Shown in pieces: positions 8,232 to 16,457 of a stretch of 33,890 nucleotides of DNA. The notes below the pieces were generated by a model, which did no database searches, was not told the DNA's origin, and worked only from the letters and a program-made list of their open reading frames with translations. The position numbers and the translations under genes are program-made. How positions within the stretch are numbered: position 1 is the stretch's first letter; each line of letters begins with the position of its first letter. The stretch is from contig DAOUQH010000007.1 in the NCBI GenBank assembly GCA_030625645.1, positions 1 to 33,890 of the forward strand, read 5' to 3'. The DNA comes from Flavobacteriia bacterium (GTDB lineage Bacteria > Bacteroidota > Bacteroidia > Flavobacteriales > Flavobacteriaceae).

Positions 8232-9213
8232 CACTTTCTGCTTTTTTTACATGATCATTTTCATCTTGAACTTTTTCTTCAGGATGTAAATCATTAACTA
8301 TAAACTCTGCACTTTTACGATGCATATCAATTTCATTCAATAAAGGTTTTGATTTAGCAAATTTTACAAGATCAGCTTCTTGTAATAACTCTTGTAATTT
8401 AAGAATTGTCTCTTTTGGAATACCTAATTTACTGCTACTGTTAAAATCTGTAATTGTTTCAATCAACTCATCAGTTGTAGATTCTAATGCAGGAATATTG
8501 TGCTCTTTTTCTATAAAAGCTCTTACAATATCTGATAGTTCTACATAATATTTTTTTATTCTATTTTGCTGAATTAATTGTTTTTCATCTAGTTCTTTTA
8601 ACCTTTGTTTTGCCAGATCATAAGGTGGAATTCTAGCAATTATTTCTTCTTCGGTTGGTTTTTTTCTTAAAAGGAAATATAATATTATTGCCAACGCAAT
8701 TAATACGGCTAGTAAAATCAGTAAATACAATTTAAAATCCTCAAAAGTATAAGGCTCTTTTTGAATACTTTTTATTGGATACATTTTTTGCTTGGTAGTA
8801 TCTACTGCAACATTTGCAACATCAATAAAAATTGAATCACTTAAAAATTGTTTTTTATTAATTAAAACCGATTGTCTTGGCAACATGTATCTTCCACTAT
8901 CCCAAGCAGTTAGAGTGTATTTTCTAAAAATGATATTTTTAATTGAATCAACTTTTGTTGCACTTACAACTTCAATTTTCTTTAAACTATCCAAATTTAA
9001 TTTAGGGAAAAATACCTCATCAACTCCCTCTTTTTCAATAGATAATTCGTATTGAATTTGCTCTCCAATTCTAATTTTTGTAGTATCTACTTTTACCAAT
9101 ACTTGTGCATTTGCACTAAAACTAAAAGATAAAAACAAGAAAATCACAACAAGAAATTTGCTGCGTAAATTGGATTTATTCTTTAATAAATATTGGTAAA
9201 TAAGCTTTTGCAT
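8221..9213 (-). CDS. BatD-like / DUF4381-like membrane protein between DUF58 protein and BatA
   Basis: 330 residues. The N-terminus carries a rather long basic leader before the hydrophobic core KFLVVIFLFLSFSFSANAQ, so it is probably exported. Next comes a beta-rich periplasmic domain (VKVDTTKIRIGEQIQYELSI..., YMLPRQSVLINKKQFLSDSI), then a membrane helix at about 162-183 (LYLLILLAVLIALAIILYFL), then a helical cytoplasmic tail with KKYYVELSDIVRAFIEKEHN and ADLVKFAKSKP. The beta-domain/TM/helical-tail plan resembles a short BatD fused to a DUF4381-like region, and such a gene normally occupies this slot in Flavobacteriia bat operons. It lies 3 bases after the DUF58 stop and overlaps batA, so coupling is likely. 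Specific function unknown. Confidence 0.85.
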   Translation of the reverse strand: MQKLIYQYLLKNKSNLRSKFLVVIFLFLSFSFSANAQVLVKVDTTKIRIGEQIQYELSIEKEGVDEVFFPKLNLDSLKKIEVVSATKVDSIKNIIFRKYTLTAWDSGRYMLPRQSVLINKKQFLSDSIFIDVANVAVDTTKQKMYPIKSIQKEPYTFEDFKLYLLILLAVLIALAIILYFLLRKKPTEEEIIARIPPYDLAKQRLKELDEKQLIQQNRIKKYYVELSDIVRAFIEKEHNIPALESTTDELIETITDFNSSSKLGIPKETILKLQELLQEADLVKFAKSKPLLNEIDMHRKSAEFIVNDLHPEEKVQDENDHVKKAESDGK

Positions 9214-9216
9214 TTT

Positions 9217-10083
9217 TTAATTTCTTCTTTTAAAATAGCTTAATAATTTTTTTACATAACTCTCATCTACTCTAGAGCTAATTGTTCCTGCTCCACTTTT
9301 GCTAAAAGTATTTTTATAATAATCTACATGTTGCAAATAGTTTTCCCTGTATTTTAATTGTACATTTTTAGAGTTGGTATTAACCAAAGTAACATTACCT
9401 GTTTCAGAATCCTGCATTGAAACCATCCCTAATTTTGGCATCTCGGCTTCGTATTTATCAAATATTCTAATTCCAGTTACATCGTGCTTTTTTGCAACAA
9501 TTTTTAGTGGATTATCATAATCCTCATCCATAAAATCAGAGAGAATAAATACAATTGCCTTCTTTTTCATTACGTTTGAAAAATATCTGAGAGCATGCGA
9601 AATATCGGTTTTTTTACTATTTGGGTGAAACTCAATCAATTCTCTAATAATACGTAAAACATGTGTTTTCCCTTTTTTTGGCGGAATAAAAAGTTCAATT
9701 TCATCAGAAAAAAGAAGCAAACCAACTTTATCATTATTTTGTATTGCCGAAAATGCTAAAGTTGCACTAATTTCAGTAATAATATCTCTTTTAAAACTAC
9801 CCGTTGTACCAAAATACTCTGATGCACTTACATCAACCATCAACATCATGGTAAGCTCACGTTCTTCTTCAAATACTTTTACATAAGGTTCGTTATAGCG
9901 AGCAGTAACATTCCAGTCTATTGAGCGAATATCATCTCCAAACTGATACTGGCGTACTTCAGAAAAAGTCATACCCCTCCCCTTAAACGAACTGTGATAT
10001 TCGCCCGAGAAAATATGATCAGACAAACGACGTGTCTTAATCTCAATTTTTCTAACTTTTTTGAGTAATTCTTTAGTATCCAT
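9217..10083 (-). CDS. DUF58 domain protein of the bat operon
   Basis: 288 residues from the ATG at 10083 (MDTKELLKKVRKIEIKTRRL); an upstream ATG at 10116 adds eleven unconserved-looking residues and would begin inside an AT-rich inverted repeat. The DUF58 signature is clear: FSGEYHSSFKGRGMTFSEVR, then YQFGDDIRSIDWNVTARYNE. A VWA-like fold follows (LMVDVSASEYFGT, IVFILSDFMDED). Soluble, no signal peptide. DUF58 proteins are regularly encoded next to MoxR AAA+ ATPases and are likely adaptors or substrates of them; that role is inferred. Confidence 0.93.
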   Translation of the reverse strand: MDTKELLKKVRKIEIKTRRLSDHIFSGEYHSSFKGRGMTFSEVRQYQFGDDIRSIDWNVTARYNEPYVKVFEEERELTMMLMVDVSASEYFGTTGSFKRDIITEISATLAFSAIQNNDKVGLLLFSDEIELFIPPKKGKTHVLRIIRELIEFHPNSKKTDISHALRYFSNVMKKKAIVFILSDFMDEDYDNPLKIVAKKHDVTGIRIFDKYEAEMPKLGMVSMQDSETGNVTLVNTNSKNVQLKYRENYLQHVDYYKNTFSKSGAGTISSRVDESYVKKLLSYFKRRN

Positions 10084-10101
10084 TTTCAAGTAAAAAGAAT
10101 A

Positions 10102-10166
10102 AAGTAAAAAGGACAAAGTAATTTATTGTGAAATTGGCTTCACTCTTAACTTTCTGCTTTTAACTT
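10102..10166. repeat. Imperfect inverted repeat in the moxR-DUF58 spacer
   Basis: Left arm about 10102-10121 (AAGTAAAAAGGACAAAGTAA) and right arm about 10146-10166; most positions pair, with a 24-base loop. The spacer also holds a degenerate direct repetition of AAGTAAAAAG. It could form a hairpin in the operon mRNA between moxR and the DUF58 gene. There is no U-run typical of a terminator on the minus strand. Confidence 0.45.
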
Positions 10167-10176
10167 CTTCCTTATT

Positions 10177-11181
10177 TTAAGGTACTTCTATTTCGTTTAC
10201 AATTTTATTGATAATATCTTCTGAAGTGATATTTTCGGCTTCAGCCTCGTAAGTTATTCCTATTCTATGACGTAAAACATCATGAACAATAGCTCGTACA
10301 TCCTCAGGAATTACATAACCACGACGTTTGATAAAAGCATAACATTTTGATGCCATTGCCAAATTGATACTTCCCCTTGGTGAAGCACCAAAACTTATTA
10401 ATTGTTTTAAATCGGGTAAACGATATTCTTCCGGATAACGAGTAGCGAAAACAATATCTAAAATATATTTTTCGATCTTTTCATCCATATATACCTCCTT
10501 AACCGATTCACGAGCACTAATAATTTGTTCTATAGAAACCACAGGATTAATCTTTTCAAAAGATCCCTTAAGATTGTTTCGCATAATTATTTGCTCATCA
10601 TTCATTTTCGGATAATCAATAACCGTTTTTAACATAAAACGATCTACTTGTGCTTCGGGTAAAGGATAAGTTCCTTCTTGCTCAATCGGATTTTGTGTTG
10701 CCATTACCAAAAACGGTTCTGGAAGTTTAAAAGTTTCATCTCCAATTGTTACCTGATGCTCCTGCATGGCTTCTAATAAAGCCGATTGTACTTTTGCTGG
10801 GGCGCGGTTTATCTCATCTGCCAAGACAAAGTTGGCGAAAATCGGACCTTTTTTTATCGAAAAATCATTCTCTTTTATATTATAGATCATAGTTCCTACA
10901 ACATCGGCAGGAAGTAAATCAGGTGTAAATTGCACTCTGCTAAAAGAACCTTGAATTGCTTTTGACAAAGTGTTAATTGCTAAAGTTTTTGCCAAACCAG
11001 GCACACCTTCCAATAAAATATGACCATTCCCTAATAATCCAATCAACAACCTTTCTAACATTTGCTTTTGCCCAACAATTACTTTGTTCATTTCTAATTG
11101 TAGTAAATCTACAAAAGCACTTTCTTTTTCAATTTTTTCGTTGATAGCTCTTATATCAACATTTGAGTTATGTGTATCCAT
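10177..11181 (-). CDS. moxR: MoxR-family AAA+ ATPase
   Basis: 334 residues, cytoplasmic. The AAA_3 core is complete: Walker A GVPGLAKT at about residue 59, Walker B/DE motif LADEINRAPAKVQSALLEAM at about residue 117, sensor-type ATQNPIEQEGTYPLPEAQ, and arginine-finger region QVDRFMLK. The C-terminal lid contains GASPRGSINLAMASK. MoxR ATPases act as chaperone-like factors for VWA proteins; here the VWA partners BatA, BatB and the DUF58 protein are encoded downstream. It is the first gene of the bat operon, with a candidate -7 promoter element upstream at 11228-11235 and the panB terminator isolating it from the preceding gene. Confidence 0.95.
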   Translation of the reverse strand: MDTHNSNVDIRAINEKIEKESAFVDLLQLEMNKVIVGQKQMLERLLIGLLGNGHILLEGVPGLAKTLAINTLSKAIQGSFSRVQFTPDLLPADVVGTMIYNIKENDFSIKKGPIFANFVLADEINRAPAKVQSALLEAMQEHQVTIGDETFKLPEPFLVMATQNPIEQEGTYPLPEAQVDRFMLKTVIDYPKMNDEQIIMRNNLKGSFEKINPVVSIEQIISARESVKEVYMDEKIEKYILDIVFATRYPEEYRLPDLKQLISFGASPRGSINLAMASKCYAFIKRRGYVIPEDVRAIVHDVLRHRIGITYEAEAENITSEDIINKIVNEIEVP

Positions 11182-11227
11182 TTATATTTAAGTATATATT
11201 GAATTTGTTTTAAATCAACTTTGGCAA

Positions 11228-11235
11228 CAAATCTA
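11228..11235 (-). promoter_or_regulatory. Candidate Bacteroidota -7 promoter element for the bat operon
   Basis: On the minus strand the sequence reads TAGATTTG, matching the Bacteroidota -7 consensus TAnnTTTG, 46 bases upstream of the moxR start. I find no convincing TTG -33 element at the usual spacing, so this rests on the -7 match and position alone. Confidence 0.4.
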
Positions 11236-11314
11236 ATGGTTAGATTACTTTTTTCTTGTTAAAAATTGGTTAAAAGTGTTGATAAACGTTTTGGTTTTGG
11301 CTTAATAAACTAAA

Positions 11315-11337
11315 AAAACCGAGATAAGCTCGGTTTT
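11315..11337 (-). terminator. Rho-independent terminator downstream of panB
   Basis: Perfect 9-bp stem AAAACCGAG / CTCGGTTTT with a 5-base loop, 23 bases past the panB stop. On the minus strand the stem is followed by a T-run (rc of TAAAAAAA), the classical intrinsic terminator form. Confidence 0.85.
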
Positions 11338-11360
11338 AGGTTATTTATATTTTAATAAAA

Positions 11361-12179
11361 CTAATACTGTTCGCTTTCATTAGGGAAATCTTGCGTCTTT
11401 ACATCATCAATATATTGCATAAATGCATTTGTCATGTCTTCGTATAAATTTAAGTAACGACGTAAAAATCTCGGACTAAACTCATGGGTCATTCCCAACA
11501 TATCATGCATAACCAAAACCTGACCATCAACTCCATCACCTGCACCAATTCCAATCACAGGAATCGATAAACTTTCAGCTACTTCTTTGGCTAGTTTAGC
11601 AGGAACTTTTTCTAAAACAAGAGAAAAGCAGCCTAATTTTTCTAATAATTTCGCATCTTCCATTAACTTATTAGCTTCTTCTTCTTCTTTGGCTCGAACC
11701 GTATATGTTCCAAATTTATAGATAGATTGTGGTGTTAATCCTAAATGCCCCATTACAGGAATTCCGGCAGATAAAACCCTTGAAATTGATTCTGCTATTT
11801 CAGATCCACCTTCCATCTTTACAGAATGTCCTCCAGATTCTTTCATGATTCTAATTGCAGAAGAAAGTGCTTTTCTAGAATTACCCTGATAAGTTCCAAA
11901 AGGCAAATCTACCACTACCAAGCAACGAGTTGTAGCCTTTACAACTGAAGATGCATGATAAATCATTTGATCTAAAGTAATTGGTAAAGTTGTTGAATTA
12001 CCAGCCATTACATTTGATGCAGAATCTCCAACCAAAATAATATCAATTCCGGCATGATCTACAATTTTTGCCATGGTATAATCATAAGCTGTAAGCATGG
12101 CAATTTTTTCACCTCTAGCTTTCATCTCAAAAACAGTATGAGTTGTAATTTTTTTGTAATCGTTTTTTGCAGCTGACAT
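11361..12179 (-). CDS. panB: 3-methyl-2-oxobutanoate hydroxymethyltransferase
   Basis: 272 residues, the usual PanB length. It catalyses the first committed step of pantothenate (vitamin B5) synthesis: transfer of a hydroxymethyl group from 5,10-methylene-THF to alpha-ketoisovalerate, giving ketopantoate. Recognisable motifs: [20 protein letters not shown], the metal/substrate Asp in VGDSASNV and in [24 protein letters not shown], and the catalytic region [20 protein letters not shown]. Cytoplasmic decamer in the family. It stands alone, with a -7-like element upstream and an intrinsic terminator downstream; no panC or panD gene is in the window. Confidence 0.97.
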   Translation of the reverse strand: MSAAKNDYKKITTHTVFEMKARGEKIAMLTAYDYTMAKIVDHAGIDIILVGDSASNVMAGNSTTLPITLDQMIYHASSVVKATTRCLVVVDLPFGTYQGNSRKALSSAIRIMKESGGHSVKMEGGSEIAESISRVLSAGIPVMGHLGLTPQSIYKFGTYTVRAKEEEEANKLMEDAKLLEKLGCFSLVLEKVPAKLAKEVAESLSIPVIGIGAGDGVDGQVLVMHDMLGMTHEFSPRFLRRYLNLYEDMTNAFMQYIDDVKTQDFPNESEQY

Positions 12180-12198
12180 AATTTAATTTTTAGGAAAA

Positions 12199-12206
12199 CA
12201 AAATTA
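12199..12206 (-). promoter_or_regulatory. Candidate -7 promoter element for panB
   Basis: Minus strand reads TAATTTTG (TAnnTTTG), 19 bases upstream of the panB ATG. No matching -33 TTG was found at the usual spacing. The element is short and the region AT-rich, so chance occurrence is possible. Confidence 0.38.
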
Positions 12207-12390
12207 AGGATTATTTTATAAAAACTTTAAAATTACATAAAGCAAATATTTTTCAAAAGAAAAAACGAGAAAAAACTAAGTTAAAAAAAGGCTCAATAAC
12301 CCATCTTTAACATACTATTAACAAATTTAAGTTTAAACTAAAATACCTTTCAGCAGTCTAAAAAATAATCTAAAAAATTTGTCCTTTACA

Positions 12391-14826
12391 ATGAAGTATT
12401 TTCTATTGCCAGTATTTTTAGTTCTATTTTCTGCATCAAATGTTTTGGCACAACAAAAAAGAAATCTTCCTTCGTATGAAATTACTGGAAAAATAATTGA
12501 AAAAAACACAAATCAACCATTAGAATTTACAACAATTATCTTTAAACCAATAAGAGGGAAACGTATTTTTGGAGGTTTAACAAATGAAAAAGGCGAATTT
12601 AGCATTGAAATTCCTAAAGGCATGTACAATATCAACATTGAATTTATATCCTTCAAAACCAAAACCTTAAAAAATCAAAAAATAACAAAAAATACAAACC
12701 TGGGAATTATCGCTTTAGAAGATGTTGCAGAGGCTTTAGATGAAGTAGAAATTATTGCCGAAAAAAGTACTGTTGAAATCAGACTCGATAAAAAAATATA
12801 CAATGTTGGAAAAGACATGACAGTAAAAGGTGGTACTGCTAGTGATGTTTTAGACAATGTCCCTTCGGTTACTGTTGATGCTGAAGGAGTAGTAAGCTTA
12901 CGTGGAAATGAAAATGTAAAGATCCTAATCAATGGTAAACCTAGTAGTATTGTTGGTTTAAATGATACTGAAGCATTAAAACAATTTCCTGCTGATGCTA
13001 TACAAAAAGTAGAAGTAATTACCAGCCCATCTGCCCGTTATGATGCTGAAGGAACTGCAGGGATATTAAATATAATCCTTAGAAAAGGTAAAGCTCTAGG
13101 TTTTAATGGATCTGTATCTGTAAATGCAGGAGTTCCTACTACTACAGGTTTCTCAACTAACTTAAATTATCGAACAAAAAAGTATAATCTATTTAATAAT
13201 ACCGGTTTCAGTTATAGTGATGCCCCTGGAAATGCCGAATTCTATACTGAGTATTTTAACCCTAATATTCTAAATCCTTTTATTGAAGAGAATCGTGATT
13301 ATAATAGAAAAAGAAAAAACTTTAATACAAATTTTGGTATTGAATATTATTTAAGTGAAACATCTTCTATTACTGGAAGTTTTCTTTACAGAAATTCGGA
13401 TAGAAATACCTTAGTTGAAAATCTAACAAGTAAATTTGATAGTAATAATATAGAAACCGAATCTTATTATAGAAATAGTGATGGAGAAAGCAATTCAACA
13501 AATTGGCAATACGCTTTAAATTATGATAAAGAATTTAAAAAAGACGGACATAAATTAATCATAGATTTTCAATATCAGGATAATGATAGTGATAATTTAA
13601 ATTATATTACTGAAGGAGGTGTTTTTAATAATCTTTCCGACAAACTCGATGAAAAAGAAATTACTTTTAACACCAATAAAAATTATTTATTTAAAGGAGA
13701 TTATGTTCTGCCAATAGGAGAAAATCAACAGTTTGAAGCTGGATTTAGAAGTAATATTAAGGATCAAAGTACCGATTATTCTATTTGGTTAGAAAATGAA
13801 AATGGAGATTTTGATAAAGTGGAAGCAGTTTCAAATATCTTTAATTACGATGAAAAAATTCATGCAATTTATTCTCAATACGGAAATAAGTTTGGAAAAA
13901 TCTCTGCCTTATTCGGTTTACGAATGGAATACACAAATATTGACATTGAAATTGAAGGAGAAGATCTTGATGCACATAAGAGTTATACAGATTTCTTTCC
14001 TACTGCAAATTTATCTTATGAAATAAATGAAAGAGAGAATATCACTTTAGGTTATAATCGAAGAATAAGACGGCCTAGATCAAGATTTATCAACCCCTTT
14101 CCTTCAAGAACCAGTGAAAGTAATATTTTTCAAGGTAATCCTTATATTGATCCCGCAATATCAAACGGAGTTGATCTAGGATATTATAAACGTTGGGAAA
14201 AAGTAATCTTAAATTCCTCTATTTATTATACATATACAACCGACGTTTTTCAATCTATTAGTGAAGATACTGGAGAAGTAACTGGTGACGGTATCCCAAT
14301 CATTAGAAGAAGTCCAATAAATTTAAGCACAAATAATCGATATGGATACGAACTAACTTTAAACTATACACCAATCAAAAAATGGAGGATGAATGCTAGT
14401 TTTAATTTTTATAATTCAGTTACCGAAGGAGAGTATGAAGGAGTTGATTATGGCTATGAAAGTTTAGGGTGGTTTGCTAGGTTTAGTTCAAAAGTAGTTC
14501 TTCCTGCTGAAATTGATTGGCAAACAACGCTGTTTTATCGTGGCCCATTTGAAACTGCACAAAGTAAAAGAGAAGGTATGTTTATGGCAAATATGGCTTT
14601 TAGTAAAGATATTTTAAAAAATAACGGAACCATTTCATTAAATGTTAGTGATCTATTTAATACCCGAAAACACAATAGAGAAACTTCCACCGATGATTTT
14701 CATCAAGAAAGCGAATTCCAATGGCGCCAACGACAATTTCGTTTAGCATTTACATATAGATTTAAACAAAAGAAGAAACGTGAACGCCAACGTTTTGATG
14801 ATGGTGGTGAAGATGAAATGATATAA
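12391..14826 (+). CDS. TonB-dependent receptor-like outer-membrane beta-barrel protein (OMP_b-brl_3 type)
   Basis: 811 residues from the ATG at 12391 (MKYFLLPVFLVLFSASNVLA signal peptide); a TTG four codons upstream is rejected because it only lengthens the signal. After the signal comes a carboxypeptidase-regulatory-like domain at about 30-115 (YEITGKIIEKNTNQPLEFTT...GEFSIEIPKGMYNINIEFIS), then a plug domain (VRGGTASDVLDNVPSVTVD-like region at about 150-230, with SLRGNENVKILINGKPSS and IQKVEVITSPSARYDAEGTA), then a C-terminal barrel ending in FRLAFTYRFKQKKKRERQRF. This matches the Bacteroidota outer_membrane_beta-barrel family 3. The substrate is unknown; no SusD, siderophore or metal gene adjoins it. 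The very C-terminal basic-acidic extension after the last strand is common in this group. Confidence 0.9.
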   Translation: MKYFLLPVFLVLFSASNVLAQQKRNLPSYEITGKIIEKNTNQPLEFTTIIFKPIRGKRIFGGLTNEKGEFSIEIPKGMYNINIEFISFKTKTLKNQKITKNTNLGIIALEDVAEALDEVEIIAEKSTVEIRLDKKIYNVGKDMTVKGGTASDVLDNVPSVTVDAEGVVSLRGNENVKILINGKPSSIVGLNDTEALKQFPADAIQKVEVITSPSARYDAEGTAGILNIILRKGKALGFNGSVSVNAGVPTTTGFSTNLNYRTKKYNLFNNTGFSYSDAPGNAEFYTEYFNPNILNPFIEENRDYNRKRKNFNTNFGIEYYLSETSSITGSFLYRNSDRNTLVENLTSKFDSNNIETESYYRNSDGESNSTNWQYALNYDKEFKKDGHKLIIDFQYQDNDSDNLNYITEGGVFNNLSDKLDEKEITFNTNKNYLFKGDYVLPIGENQQFEAGFRSNIKDQSTDYSIWLENENGDFDKVEAVSNIFNYDEKIHAIYSQYGNKFGKISALFGLRMEYTNIDIEIEGEDLDAHKSYTDFFPTANLSYEINERENITLGYNRRIRRPRSRFINPFPSRTSESNIFQGNPYIDPAISNGVDLGYYKRWEKVILNSSIYYTYTTDVFQSISEDTGEVTGDGIPIIRRSPINLSTNNRYGYELTLNYTPIKKWRMNASFNFYNSVTEGEYEGVDYGYESLGWFARFSSKVVLPAEIDWQTTLFYRGPFETAQSKREGMFMANMAFSKDILKNNGTISLNVSDLFNTRKHNRETSTDDFHQESEFQWRQRQFRLAFTYRFKQKKKRERQRFDDGGEDEMI

Positions 14827-14834
14827 ATCTGACA

Positions 14835-14950
14835 GTTTGTATATAAAAGTAGCTGATTAAAAAAGCTCAAACTTTCCGTTTTATATTTATTTTATAAAAA
14901 TGGCTTTAAATTAAATCACAAAACAGCTATTTTTTATATGCGTTATTGTA
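14835..14950 (+). repeat. About 116-bp dispersed intergenic repeat, copy 1
   Basis: This spacer between the convergent TonB-receptor-like and lipoprotein genes aligns along its length with 32301-32416. The end is best conserved: 14926-14950 matches 32392-32416 at 23 of 25 bases (core GCTATTTTTTATAT, then CGTTATT). The early part also aligns (AGTAGCT...AGCTCAAACTTT versus AATAGCT...AGCACTAACTTTTC) and could form a stem in both copies. It begins about 8 bases after the receptor stop codon. Confidence 0.65.
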
Positions 14951-14962
14951 GCTAGTAGTTTT

Positions 14963-15778
14963 TTAATATTTGCTGAAATCAATATTTCCTGAATCGTCAT
15001 AAAAAAAGTTCCAAATATCTTCTCTATTCAAAATTAAATTATTGTTGTTTTCATATTTAAACATTTGATATTTAGAATAATTATTTTGTGATAATGCTCT
15101 ATAAAATGATTCTTCAAAAATTATTAAATTTTTTACTAGATTTGGAGAATTATCATAGTCTAAAAATACTTCTTTCGTATTGTTTACTAACTCATCTAAG
15201 TGTTTAACTACAGTTATGATACTATCAAGGTTATTATTGTTATCGTAATGAAAATCAGAAGTTTCGGTTAGGTCAAAATTTTTGTATTGTTTATTTTTAA
15301 TTGATTGAATTAGAATATCTTTTGAGTTATAAATATAATCAGTTGCTTCAACAATATTATCATTTGTTCTATTATTTATTTTCTTGATCATTTGACTTTT
15401 ATTATTTAAAGTAATGATTCTTTCATTAGGTGCTACACTATAATCTTCAGAATCAATTTTGCTAACAATTCTAATCTGGTTGTTTTCATATGATATTTCT
15501 TCATATAAAATATCTGTAAACACGTAACTATACCCCGATGAAGAACTGGCATGTAACAAACCTCCGGTTCTTTTTATTATATCATCACCTTTGTATTCAA
15601 ATTTTACTAAATTGTCAGTATCTTGATTATTCATTACACTTGTTGGGTAATGCATATATCTATAGTAGTAACTGTCAATTCTTTCCACAGAAGTAGGATC
15701 ATCATCATCATCATCGCTACAAGAATAAAAAGCAAATAATGTTAAGAGGGTAATAGTTAAATAGCTAATTTTTTTCAT
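14963..15778 (-). CDS. Orphan lipoprotein of unknown function
   Basis: 271 residues with a clear lipoprotein signal (MKKISYLTITLLTLFAFYSC, Cys at 20) followed by SDDDDDDPTS, the acidic stretch that directs Bacteroidota lipoproteins to the cell surface. The rest is rich in Asn, Asp and Tyr with repeating short units of the form tyr-asp/asn-pair then hydrophobic (IYNSKDILIQS, FHYDNNNNLDSI, FKYENNNNLILN, FFYDDSGNIDFS), reminiscent of YD-repeat/DUF4595-like beta proteins. I cannot name the family. It is transcribed alone, converges on the TonB-receptor-like gene, and has no obvious partner; a dispersed repeat lies directly at its 3' side. Probably a surface-exposed accessory protein. Confidence 0.75.
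   Translation of the reverse strand: MKKISYLTITLLTLFAFYSCSDDDDDDPTSVERIDSYYYRYMHYPTSVMNNQDTDNLVKFEYKGDDIIKRTGGLLHASSSSGYSYVFTDILYEEISYENNQIRIVSKIDSEDYSVAPNERIITLNNKSQMIKKINNRTNDNIVEATDYIYNSKDILIQSIKNKQYKNFDLTETSDFHYDNNNNLDSIITVVKHLDELVNNTKEVFLDYDNSPNLVKNLIIFEESFYRALSQNNYSKYQMFKYENNNNLILNREDIWNFFYDDSGNIDFSKY
15698..15715. repeat. (ATC)6 microsatellite encoding the poly-Asp lipoprotein export stretch
   Basis: Six uninterrupted ATC units (GAT on the coding minus strand) encode the six Asp residues right after the lipobox CS. Trinucleotide slippage would change the number of Asp without breaking the frame. Confidence 0.8.
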
Positions 15779-15944
15779 ATTTATCTTTTGTCAAATTCTG
15801 ACTAACGTTAAATTTTATTATTGATTATCAGCTAGTTATATATTTTTAAATTTATCCATTTTTTTACTCTTTTTTCTTGTCGCTAGCTCAAGAAATCAAC
15901 AGGTTTTTCTTGTGTGGGAAATGCCTTACAACTCATATTATAAA

Positions 15945-16445
15945 TTATTTTGTCCTTTTTTCTACTTCTTTTATCAATTTTGGAAATACCATAGGAGCGA
16001 AATCTCTTACTGGTTTATACAATATTGAACTTTCTGTTTTTTTACTTTCTACAAAAGGAATGGCTTTATTCAAATTATCAAAAATTATTAAAATAACACT
16101 CACAATTAATCCCACTTTTAACAAACCAAACATAGCTCCAAAAAATTTATTCACTATACCTAAAGCTATTGATTCGGCCAATTTTGTTAGAAGTTTACCA
16201 ATAATAGAAATACCAATCAGCACTATAAAAAATGTTCCTGCAAAAGAAATAAGCTGTATAACTGAGGCATCCCAACTAACTCTACTTTTTAATATATTCG
16301 ATAAAAAGTGAGAAAAGTTTAATGCAGCATATATTCCTAAAATCAATCCTGCAAAAGAAGCTATCTCAACGATAAATCCGTTTTTTAATCCTTTATACAG
16401 TCCAATACCTAAAATAATTAGCAAAATAATATCTATATAGTTCAT
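15945..16445 (-). CDS. CvpA family membrane protein
   Basis: 166 residues with four predicted membrane helices (about 4-22, 27-46, 65-86, 100-122). The N-terminus MNYIDIILLIILGIGLYKGL followed by KNGFIVEIASFAGLILGIYA is the CvpA signature (D5, G-x-x-x-G). CvpA of E. coli is linked to colicin V production and envelope homeostasis; in Flavobacteriia the function is unproven. It starts 12 bases after the RecB-like gene and is the last gene of the long minus-strand cluster. Confidence 0.9.
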   Translation of the reverse strand: MNYIDIILLIILGIGLYKGLKNGFIVEIASFAGLILGIYAALNFSHFLSNILKSRVSWDASVIQLISFAGTFFIVLIGISIIGKLLTKLAESIALGIVNKFFGAMFGLLKVGLIVSVILIIFDNLNKAIPFVESKKTESSILYKPVRDFAPMVFPKLIKEVEKRTK

Positions 16446-16457
16446 TTTATAAATTTT

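Noticed and set aside
12379-12390. Upstream TTG start for the TonB-receptor-like gene
   Set aside because: The ATG at 12391 yields a standard signal peptide; the extension adds only four residues.
15873-15912. Three alternating arms TTTCTTG / CAAGAAA / TTTCTTG downstream of cvpA, suggestive of alternative hairpins
   Set aside because: Seven-base arms in AT-rich DNA with no T-run on the minus strand; cannot be distinguished from chance.
15877-16311. 144-codon plus-strand frame
   Set aside because: Lies antisense to cvpA, which has a clear family match and membrane-helix pattern.
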